Assembly: GCA_013180625.2 (NCBI GenBank) | Contig: SNVD02014772.1 | Location: forward strand, 186,001-250,000 | Source of the DNA: Boswellia sacra | Lineage: Eukaryota; Streptophyta; Magnoliopsida; Sapindales; Burseraceae | Reading direction: 5' to 3' | DNA length: 64,000 bases | Shown: in pieces, positions 1-9,143 of the stretch | How positions within the stretch are numbered: the first letter of the stretch is position 1 | Layout: each line of letters opens with the position of its first letter | Position numbers and translations under genes: made by a program | The notes under the pieces: generated by a model | Told to the model about the DNA's origin: nothing | Databases searched by the model: none | The model's input: only the letters and a program-made list of their open reading frames with translations

Positions 1-1086
1 GAAAAATGATTCAATCCACTAAGTCGAAAACCGGAAAGGGAGGCTTAGGCAAAATTTAAGGTTAAGAAGAAAGATACCTAAAGAAGTAGAAAACTGCCAC
101 CGAATCTCTAACTCGAATCCATCCTGAGACGATCCAGTCCAATCACTGTCTCAGTCAGAATCAAGGGAACTGTTGTGAAACCAGAGCCCATTTGAGGAAA
201 AATAGTCATAAGATGAAGATATTTGAGATCGTCTGATGAGAACACTAGAAATTGTGCAAGGAGGCAAAACTGAAGAAGGCAAAGTCAGCCGGATGAGGTC
301 CTATCCATCATCTCAATTAAAGGGATAATGGAACAAAATGTCACCTAACTGCCTGTGGTGTGAATACCCATAGTAAAAATCAAAAAGTTGAAAAAAGTTG
401 GCAAGATTAGACATCGATGGTGTCTTGATAATAAGTAAATGATGCTCTCAGAACTAGACAAATGACAACCAAATATGACAGAGAATCCCTCCTCCAGAGG
501 GTGAAGCTCTTGCTTATTGAAGTGAAAGACATGATCCTGAGGATTCTAGAAGGTTGTGCATTCCTTGAGAAAAGGAACGTCGAGCTTTATATGTCGAAGG
601 AATTTCAGATTGAAGAGTCTGTTGGATTCGCATCGTTTCCAATCATCATCCTCTAAAAGCTTCAAGAGAGGCTAAAGGGTTTTTAAGAATAGCCTCAAAC
701 ATGTTAGAAAATGTGAGAAGTGGCATTGGAAGGCGTGAGAAGTAGAAGGGAAAAATAGAACGCTGATGACGACAGTCTTCACTCATTATCACCAACATAT
801 ATTTGGAGAAGTAGTAACGTAAGCCTGAAGACGCTCAACCTCTTGCTCTTGACACTCGATTTGTTGGCAACCCATCTAGTCCAAGCAAGAAGCATATAGC
901 TAGAAAAGATTATTAAGATAGATATCATGCATACATCAAACATCAAACATTTTCTTGTAGGAAGCACAATTCAAAATGGTACACAATCCAGAAGTAATCG
1001 AGTAGAATTACAATGCAGTATGAAATACTAAGAATAATCGTAAAAGAAATGGGCTCAACATCTCAAGGGGACGTAGCAGTAACAGC
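1..1086. other. gene-free, degenerate purine-rich sequence
   Basis: No exon chain or recognised protein is visible. The + strand is rich in A and G, with many short near-repeats of aag/gaag type that grade into the minisatellite to the right. Short open frames at 462-656 (+) and 779-967 (-) have no family resemblance that I can see. It may be decayed internal retrotransposon sequence, since retrotransposon pol lies 2 kb downstream, but nothing here proves that. Confidence 0.5.
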
Positions 1087-1830
1087 ACGATATGCAAGTC
1101 AGTCTTGAAAAGATCTAATAGAAGTAGCACGATGTGCAAGTCAGTCTTGAGGAGATACAATAGAGGTAGCAAGATGTGCAAGTCAGTCTCGATACAACCC
1201 AATAGAAGCAGCACGATGTGTAAGTAAGTCTCGATGAGACCTAACAGAAGTAGCACGATGTGCAAGTGAGTCTTAATAAGACCCAACAAAAGCAATACAA
1301 TGTGCAAGTTAGTCTCGATGAGACCTAACAGAAGCAACATGATGTGCAAGTCAGTCTCGATGAGATCCAAGAGAAGTAGAACGATGTGCAAGTGAGTCTC
1401 TATGAGACCCAACAAAAGCAACACGATGTGCAAGTCAGTCTCAATGAGTTCCAATAGAAGCAACACGATGTGCAAGTCAATTTCGAGGAGATACAGTAGA
1501 AGTAGCATGATGTGCAAGTCAGCCTCGATGAAATCCAATAGAAGCAGCAAGATGTGTAAGACAGTCTCGATAAGATCCAACGAAAGCAGCACGATGTGAA
1601 GTCAGTTTGGATGAGACCCAATAGGATCAGCAAAATGTGCAAATCAGTCTCGATGAGACCCAATAGGAGCAACACGATGTACAAGTGAGTCTCGATGAGA
1701 CCTAACAGAAGTAGCATAATATGCAAGTGAGTATTGATGAGACCCAACAGAAGTAGTACGATATGCAAGATAGTCTTGTTGAGACCTTACAGAAGTAGCA
1801 CGATGAGACCCAATAAAGAGCATGATGTAC
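1087..1830. repeat. 42-bp minisatellite, about 17-18 copies
   Basis: The core gatgtgcaag recurs at 1131, 1173, 1215 (gatgtgtaag), 1257 and 1299 (aatgtgcaag), i.e. every 42 bp, and continues with point changes to about 1830. Each unit also carries an agtctcgatgagaccc-like segment, itself partly self-complementary (tctc...gaga). Because 42 is a multiple of three, frames stay open: the minus strand 1008-1592 reads as a leucine-rich 14-residue repeat (LLLLGLIETDLHIV-like) and the plus strand 1402-1599 is also open. A one-base deletion near 1598 (gatgtgaagtc) shifts the phase. I regard the open frames as a by-product of the unit length, not a gene. Confidence 0.9.
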
Positions 1831-2120
1831 GCAAGAATGAAGAATGTCAGAATTATATATCAAGAGATTTTCTCTAGTGGATTAAAAAGAATCAAGAACA
1901 GAAGCAATAGTACTTAGGTATGAAACCCTTTGAATACGAAATCTGAAGTAGACTAAGGAAGCATGAAGAATACTCAGAAGAGGGGCATGAAACCCAACGA
2001 AAATAAAATATGAAGAGATCAAAGATGAATGAAGAATACTCAATCAAAGGCTCAAAGAATAAAAAGGTCTAAAGATCGTGAAACAATGCATGATAAAAGT
2101 TTTCCAATGGGCATGCATTA

Positions 2121-2460
2121 GAAGGAAACCCTAAGACGTAGGTACACTTAAGAGTGTTTTAAGCCCTTAGAATAGGCACAAGCCCTAAGAAGAGGTACAC
2201 TAAAGAGTGTTAAAAACCCTAAGAAGTAAGTACACTTAAGAGTGTTTTAAACCCTTAGAATAGGTACAAGCCCTAAGAAGAGACACTAAAGAGTGTTGAA
2301 AATCCTAAAAAGTAGGTACACTTAAGAGTATTTGAAGACCTTAGAATAGGCGCACTGAAGGTTGTTACCAAACCCTAAGAAGTAGGTACACTGAAAAGTG
2401 TTAAAAACTCTAAGAAGTAGGTGCATTAAAGAGTGTTTTATCATAGCATCATAAAGATGC
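2121..2460. repeat. degenerate tandem repeat (taggtacacttaagagtgtt type)
   Basis: The motif taggtacacttaagagtgtt alternates with a shorter taggcacaag/taggtacaag variant, each preceded by ccctaagaag or cccttagaa. Clear copies sit near 2141, 2193, 2229, 2311 and 2377. Spacing is irregular, so this is an old, partly eroded array. It is distinct in sequence and period from the 42-bp minisatellite on its left. Confidence 0.8.
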
Positions 2461-2780
2461 TTTCTAGCTCTTGAACAGGCAAATCCGCCCTTGGACAGGC
2501 ACATCCGCCTTAGATAGGCACGTTCACCCTAGGATGGGCACCTCAAACCTTGAATAGGCATACTCGCCATAGATAGGCACGTTCACCCTTGAATGGGCAC
2601 ACTCACCTTAGATAGGCACATTCGTCCTTAAATGGGCACACCCGTCTTGGATAGACACATCCACCCTTAGATGGGCATATCAACCCTTGAACGAGCACAT
2701 CCGCCCTTAGATGGACATGTTAGCCCTTGAACGAGTACATCCAAGGGCATATTAGCACTCGAATGGGTGTACCTTTTTAT
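2461..2780. repeat. short tandem repeat of gataggcacattcacccttga type
   Basis: About fifteen imperfect copies of an approximately 20-bp unit, roughly gatgggcacactcaccctta, run from 2471 to 2770. Alternating copies end in ccttaga or cttgaa, which suggests a doubled unit of about 40 bp. It follows directly on the preceding array, so three unrelated tandem arrays lie within 1.7 kb. Confidence 0.8.
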
Positions 2781-3145
2781 GGGAATAGAAGAAAAGAGAG
2801 AGGTGATGAGAAAATCTAAAAGAAGGAGGACAAGGTTGAAGATGTTGAGATAGAAGAAAGAAAGACGAAGTAAGAGTACTTTGTCAACTTTTGTGTCTCA
2901 CAAACCTCTCCAAAGTAAGGGGTAAGCTATAAACACTGAATTTTTTAGGCTCGATGAAGGAATGAAGATGAATATTGAGTAAAAATAATGACCAAAATGC
3001 CCTTGAAGGCCAAGAAAGGAAATGTGAGATTGAGTTAGTAAAAAGTCTCGAAAACTGAAATATGACTTCAAACTGCGTATTTTCGTCCTGTGCGTACCAT
3101 CTATTCTATATATCATTATGCATAACTCTATGTTGATAAAATCGT
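2781..3145. other. no gene seen
   Basis: A purine-rich stretch (gaagaaagaaagacgaag) followed by ordinary AT-rich sequence. The minus-strand frame 2898-3155 has no recognisable domain. Given what follows, this may still be decayed retrotransposon interior. Confidence 0.4.
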
Positions 3146-4045
3146 GAGACTTCATGGAGTACCAGTTTCAATTGTCTCAGATAGAGATCTAGAATTCATT
3201 TGCTTCAATATTTTGGAAGAGTTTACATAAGGCGATGAGAACTAAACTAAATTGCTTTCCATCCACAAACTGATGGCTAAACTGAAAGGACTATTCAAGT
3301 CACTGAAGATATGTTGTGAGCTTATATTTTAGATTTTAAAGTTGGGAAAACATTTGCCATTGGTGGATTTGCTTGTAACAATAGTTATCAGTCTACTGTT
3401 TATGAAGCAATTTATGGAAGGAAATGTAAATCTCCAATGTGTTGGAATGAAGTTGGTGAAAGAAAATATTGGGTCCAAAGATTGTGTAACAAACTTATGA
3501 AGTACTTAGAAAGATTAGAAAAAGAATGATGGTTTAGGGCAGATAAAAAAGCTATACAAATAACTGAAGAAAAGACTTAGAATTCTTAGCTAGCAATCAT
3601 GTTTTCCTTAAGGTTTCCCAATGAAAGGAGTCATGAGATGTGGAAATAAGAGCAAATTGAGTGCAAGGTATATTAGTCCATTTGAAATCTTGGAAATGAA
3701 GAGTTGGTGATGTAGCTTATCGACTTGCTCTTTCACCTACATTATCTGGAGCACATGGTCAATATTGAGTAGAAATGTCCCAAATCCATCCCACTTCTAA
3801 ATTATTAGCCACTCCAACTTATAGAAGATCTTACTTATGAAAAGACACCTATTAAAATCTTAGAACGCAAAGAGCAAGATTTACAAACTAGAAAAATATC
3901 TTTTATTAAGGTTTTATGGAGGAATCATTCCGTTGAAGAAGCAAATTGGGAGCAAGAAGAGGAAATGCAAATGAAATATCCCCAGTTATTTGATAAATAA
4001 GCCAATGAATTTTAAGGACGAAATTCTTATAAGAGGGGTAAAAAT
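3146..4045 (+). pseudogene. Ty3/Gypsy retrotransposon pol remnant (integrase end and C-terminal tail)
   Basis: Translated in shifting frames, this shows pieces of a plant Ty3/Gypsy polyprotein in the right order: an integrase-core segment VPVSIVSDRDLEF (about 3158), a degraded HPQTDGQSERTIQ-like region (3260-3300), YEAIYGRKCKSPMCWNEVGE (about 3400-3460), a KVSPMKGVM/GKL..RYI..FEILE-like part (3600-3690), YRLALSP near 3718, and a terminal KVLWRNHSVEEANWEQEEEM segment followed by KYPQLFDK (3909-4000). Stops and frameshifts interrupt it throughout, so it is inactive. A polypurine tract (aagagggg, about 4030) and an LTR follow immediately, which fixes the orientation. Gag, protease and reverse transcriptase are not visible to the left. 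Confidence 0.88.
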
Positions 4046-5200
4046 TGTAACGCCAAAATTTTGATAAAATTTTGGTACACACACACACACACACACACAT
4101 ATATACACATTAGTACATATATATAATTTATATTAGGTGTTTATTAATTAGTCTATTATTAATATTTTGGTTTTATAATTCTGTAACTAATCACGTTCGC
4201 AATATTCATCAATTTAATGGACATAAGCCCTAGAAAGACTTAAACTGCAACCACGATTCCCACTTACATAAAAATTGATGATAACCACATCTCTCACGTT
4301 GTTACGTGAGTTTCATTGTAATCGATTCTATTGTAATCAATCGTGGGTATATTCGAACATCTATAAAAAGGTTAAGTTTTCACTTAATTGTGTCTGTGTT
4401 TTGTGTTTGAGTCTGAGTCTTAGAGAGAGATTCACCATAAGCTATTTGTAGTTTCATTTGTGCTTCAATTGAGGTAAGTAAACTAGATTTATTTTTAATT
4501 GGGGTCACAATAAACATATATGTAATTATATTATGTATTCATGTTTGATAGTAATTATGAAAGTTATGTCTTAATTCAAAACACTATATTATGATATGAA
4601 GTATGATCATGATTTTAATCTTTTGCATATGGGTTTTGATATATGATGGCATGGATATTTTAAGTTAATGAAATGTTAAATGTTTGAAAGTGAAATTCAT
4701 GCCTAAAACCTTAGGACACAGAACTCTTATTACTTAGTAGGTATATATGTGTTGTGTTCTTGAGCCAATTATGTGTATGGCCTATATTTGGAAGGGTAAA
4801 TGATATGTGTTCTATATAACAGGATAAGGTTTAGTAGGACTATCGTGGTTGTCACTGTAGGGTGATGGCGGATTCACGCATATAGGGAGACCCGTTGAAG
4901 CAATGCCCTGCTACAGATACCACTAATGAGTGGTTATATGTGGGCTCAACAATTAGATAAGTAATGTGAAAAGTCCTATCTTGTGAAAGGGTGTAAGTTC
5001 CTAAGGATATGTTTGATAAATACTGTGGTAGCTTCCACTTAATGGTTGTGTTTATGCTTTATGCTTCATGTGAATATGATATCTATAGTTTTGCTTATAT
5101 GCCTATGTTAAGCATCATATGAGTATGATAAGTATAAGTTTGATTTTGTGCCTACATGGGCATAATGTTTATCTGATTATGCACCTATATATTGAATGCA
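4046..5200 (+). mobile_element. 3' LTR of the Ty3/Gypsy remnant (right end uncertain)
   Basis: The LTR starts with TGTAACGCC directly after the polypurine tract at about 4030-4038, as in many plant Gypsy elements. A perfect 10-bp palindrome with a 3-base loop (4053-4075) and an (AC)n run (4076-4099) lie at its start. A TATA-like ctataaaaag at 4361-4370 would be the LTR promoter. I could not find a convincing ...CA end, a target duplication or a 5' LTR; the right border lies somewhere near 5.2-5.4 kb. This is a truncated or solo-end copy. Confidence 0.7.
4076..4099. repeat. (AC)n microsatellite
   Basis: An uninterrupted acacac run inside the LTR, just after its terminal palindrome. Confidence 0.95.
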
Positions 5201-5699
5201 GCATCTCCTCACTTGAGATCCTTCTTTGTGAATTTTCCTTTCACTACCACCTTCAAGCCACCAAACAATGAGGACTCAAGGAAAGTTTTGATCCCAACTT
5301 GCAAATAATACTCCTAGCAGTATCCTCACTGAAACTATTTATCCATTGAGCGATAAGATAGACAAGTTTATGGAGTTCAGTGTTCCTACAAAAACAATTG
5401 ATATACTAGAAGAAGTTTTTCCAAGCTAAAAGGGATTTTACTACTTGGTGAAAAGTTCGTTTTCTTATCAACAACCTAATTGTCTCAAGGCTTGATATCA
5501 CATTGCTTACTTTATGCCAAAACCTGATTAGTGAAATAACCAATAAGATGCTTTTGGCATAGGTTGATGCATGTTTAGAAGCCATTGATGCCAGTTTTAA
5601 TGTGGAGTTTTTGAAGCACCATCTGACTAAACTCGCACAACTTATTACTAGATATGAGAAAGAAATTTTCAAACTTGCGCTTTTTGATCTGGAGAACCC
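5201..5699. other. unassigned; long open minus-strand frame of unclear meaning
   Basis: Between the LTR and the inverted repeat. The minus strand is open at 5406-5672 and the plus strand nearly open over the same interval (reading ...DACLEAIDASFNVEFLKHHLTKLAQLITRYEKEIF... with scattered stops). The plus reading looks more protein-like and may be a transposon-derived fragment, but I do not recognise a family. Confidence 0.35.
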
Positions 5700-7775
5700 T
5701 GTTTATTACGTACTTCTGAGTTATTCCTATTTAATACGTACTTTCGAGTTAGGATGGATCGTGTAGCTATTTTCACGATTCTTTTACTAAATCAATCTTA
5801 ACTAATTCAACCTATTTTCATCATAATATAAAAGTATAATGTATAATTTATTATCCCTAACATTGATTTTCTAAATATTTGTTTATGATCAACCAAAAAA
5901 AAAAATTTGTCTATAATAAAGCAAGAAAATTGCCCGCAAAATAGATAATATTGCAGCTTCATTACAATCTGCCGAATTAAATGCTTTAGTTTAATATGTA
6001 TACCCAAGAACCAACCCTAAGAGAGTTTGGCTGGAGAGGATTTTTTTAATTTTTAAAAAAATCAATAACCACATAACTCAAAAACTTTTTATGTTCTGCC
6101 CTGATAATTTTATAGGATATGAGCACTCTTAGAAAGTGTTATAGCCGAATCCTTTTGAGAAGTGCTTTATGTTTTTTGGGTTAATAATAAAGAGAAAGAA
6201 ATTGTAAGGAAAGTAGAAGAAAATTGAAATTATAACCTTATTTTCCAACAATTACAAAGAGTAAAATTTAAAAATAAAAAGATTATTTGAATTTTATGTT
6301 TCGTATTATAAGAATTATTAGACGTGTTTAAATCATGTTTGATACGCGACATTATATAACATTAAACTACTATGTTGTATTAAATAGTAAGAAACATATG
6401 TTGGGTAACAATTTTGTGTAGTATTATAATTTGATGATAATATTATCATCTTGAAACCTAATTTTCAAAATGATTTAACCTTAGTTGTAGACTACTTTTC
6501 AGATGACTTATTTATCTCTTTAATCAATGCCATAATTTCACCCTGCTATAGTGAATTAATTGCTGCAATCATTCCTTCTATTGCCTCATTTGTTCGGCCA
6601 ACACAATCGGTAGTATTATGTTGATGCTGATTTGTACTTGAATTTTCATGCACTTGCACTTGCACAATATTTTAGAAATAACAATAATTGATGCATTGTA
6701 ATTCAATAATTATATTCAATGCAAAAATAATGTAAAAATTGCGTACCTTGCTATTTTATAAACGTTTACTTGTTCGTTTCAATATTGTTTGTAGTGAAGT
6801 GAACTGTCTTTTATTGTAGCACGAAATGATGACAGAGTGCAAGTGCATGAAAATTCAAGTACAGATAAGCATCAACATAATACTGCTAGTCGTGTTGGCC
6901 AAAAAAATGAGGCACCAGAATGAATGACTGTAGCAATTAATTCACTATAGCAGGGTGAAATTATGGCATTGATTAAAGAGATGAAAAAGTCATCTGAAAA
7001 GTAGCCTACAACTAAGGTTAAATCACTTTGAAAATTAGGTTTCAAGATGATAATATTATCATCATATTATAATACTACACAAAATTGTTGACCAACATAT
7101 GTTTCTTGTTATTTAATACAACATAGTAGTTTAATGTTATATAATATCGCGTATCAAACATGATTTAAATACATCTTATAATTCTTATACTACAAAATAT
7201 AACATTCAAATAATCTTTTAATTTTTCAATTTTACTCTTTGTAAGTGTTGCAAAATAAGGTTATAATTTCAACTTTCTCCTACTTTCCTTACAATTTCTT
7301 TATCTTTATTATTAACCCAAAAAGCATAAAGCACTTCTCAAAAGGATTTGACTATAACACTTTCTAGGAGTGCTCATATCCTAGAAAATTATAGGGTAGA
7401 ACATAAAAAGTTCTTGAGTTATGTGGTTATTGGTTTATTTAAGAATTAAAAAAAAAAAAAAAAACCTCTCCAACCAAACTCTCCAAGGATTGGTTCTTGG
7501 ATATACATAATTAAACTCAAGCATTTAATTCGACAGACTATAATGGAGCTATAATATTATCTATTTTGTGGGCTTTTTTTTTTTTTTTGCTCTATTATAG
7601 AAAAAAATTTTGGTTGATCATAAACAAATATTTAGAAAATCAATGTTAGGAATAATCAATTGTACATCATACTTTTATATTATGATGAAAATAGGTTGAA
7701 TTAGTTAAGATTGATTTAGTAAAAGTATCGTGCAAATCGCTATAAGGTCCACCGTAACTCGGAAGTACGTAATAA
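5700..7775. mobile_element. large inverted repeat (foldback-type), arms about 0.95 kb
   Basis: Left arm 5700 to about 6662 and right arm about 6836-7775 are reverse complements with scattered mismatches and small indels. Example: tcatcataatataaaagtat at 5819 matches atacttttatattatgatga at 7669; tatgttgatgctgatttgta at 6616 matches its complement near 6863. Runs of A/T differ in length between arms. The unpaired centre is about 175 bp. Part of each arm, read outward, resembles the end of a protein (VGQKNEAPE...ALIKEMKKSSEK in the right arm), possibly from a Myb/SANT-like gene of a PIF/Harbinger transposon, which is an inference. No transposase is present. It could be a foldback transposon or a head-to-head duplication of one fragment. 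Confidence 0.9.
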
Positions 7776-8100
7776 GTAGGTAAAAGTACCGAAGACTTTG
7801 GAAGTGAAGCCACCTTCACGGCAGAAGGTTATTGATCCATGGACAAGAACGTAAACAACAGGTATAGTTGTATTCCTGGCCATGGGCTTCTCACTGGACT
7901 AGGCCTACGAAGCTTAGACGAAGCCGTATCTTGGGACATAGAAACAAATCGATCCAAGCCCATACTCCTCTGGCTTTTTTCGTTGGGCTCCTCTTCAGCC
8001 CAAAGAAAGGAAGGACCAGTTCAGTAAATAGGTTTACAGTCAGCACCATTATAGCAAAAAGAACATTTTATAAGGACCCATTTGGCAAAACCAAAATTAT
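7776..8100 (+). promoter_or_regulatory. PBB promoter region with TGGGC motifs and TATA box
   Basis: Core TGGGC/GCCCA pentamers occur at 7883-7887, 7958-7962, 7984-7988 and 7998-8002. The last two form an inverted pair (TTGGGCT, 7-base spacer, AGCCCAA; 7983-8003). A TATA-like tttataagg is at about 8067-8075, which would place transcription start near 8100. TGGGC is the core reported for the plant proteasome-stress element bound by NAC53/NAC78; assigning that role here is inference. Short open frames across this region are not coding in my view. Confidence 0.6.
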
Positions 8101-8741
8101 TGGGTTTTCACTCTGGTGCCAAAACAAAACTTGGGGAGTGGGTCAGAGTCGGACCGATGTTTGCTTCAGTTGAAGTCGCTTGCAGCATTCTGTGATTCAT
8201 TTTTTACTAGCTCGCACGCTATTTGCCCGTGGGATTTTCTTTTAGGTAAACTGTTTTCTCTTCACTTTGAATTAGCAAAAAACCTAGGACATCGCTTGTT
8301 GTTTGATTTTACTAGGTTTTTAATTTATCCTCTGTGGCCTTAGTAACGTCAACTTATGAGCTTGTAGAACTGATCCTTGGTTAAAATGGTACTTGATTGA
8401 CGTAATTTTGTTGCTTTTAGTGACAAGATTTGCTTTTAGAAGGAACTAAGAGTTGATTTATTTTTAATTTTATTTATTCTTTTTTTTTTTTTTGTCGAAG
8501 GGAATGATATTGTGAGAGGAGAATTATATTTGATATGAAAGTAATGTAGGGATGTCAAATGGAGTAGGAATTATTTGTCTATGGATGTCTTTAATGTGGA
8601 TGTGTTTCCTGCTTTCCAGTGTTTTAAAGGTTCGATTGGAGCCCGTTTCAAACTCAAATTGGCTGAGGCAAGTTTAGGGATTTCTGGGTTATCCCCAAAA
8701 AAAGAAAAAGACATTGTTTCTAATGTATTAGAATTTTCAGA

Positions 8742-8893
8742 AGGGTTTGATATAAATTCGTGTATCTTCTTCATGGATGCGTGATTTGATTATACATGCT
8801 AATATAATTTTCTTTCACTAAAGGGGTTTGATATAAAATCGTGTATTTTTCGATGGATGCATGATATAATTTGATTATATATGCTATTACAAT
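8742..8893. repeat. tandem duplication of about 75-80 bp in the PBB 5' UTR intron
   Basis: Two adjacent copies each contain gggtttgatataaa(a/t)tcgtgtat, gatggatgc(g/a)tgat and ttgattata(c/t)atgcta: copy 1 about 8745-8803, copy 2 about 8824-8886. Copies differ at several sites, so the duplication is not recent. The motif cagtatttactatgtt at 8911 also recurs as cagtattttctatgtt near 8989. Confidence 0.85.
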
Positions 8894-9143
8894 TGCCTAT
8901 TTTGTCAAGAAATTCAGTATTTACTATGTTATGATATCCCTTGGGTATTTTTAGCAGTTTTTTTTTTCCTGATCTAGTCAAGTAAATGCAGTATTTTCTA
9001 TGTTGCAGAGTCAACTTTGTTGTTTTGGCAATTATGTCTTGCCTTCTTTGTTGATTTACTTTGGCATCAGGATTTTGAGAATGTGGTGATTGAGTGACCT
9101 GAGAAACTGTTTTGCTGTTTATGTAGGTTCAAGTAAGTTTAAA

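Noticed and set aside
1008..1592. A 194-residue minus-strand open frame as a leucine-rich repeat protein gene
   Set aside because: It is only the 42-bp minisatellite read in a phase-preserving frame; a one-base deletion breaks it and no conserved LRR spacing is present.
7839..8343. Short coding genes between the palindrome and PBB
   Set aside because: These frames lie over the promoter motifs and the non-coding first exon of PBB and show no domain.
8575..8784. Small gene in the PBB leader intron (open on both strands)
   Set aside because: No family resemblance, opposite-strand frames mirror each other, and the segment overlaps the duplicated intron sequence.
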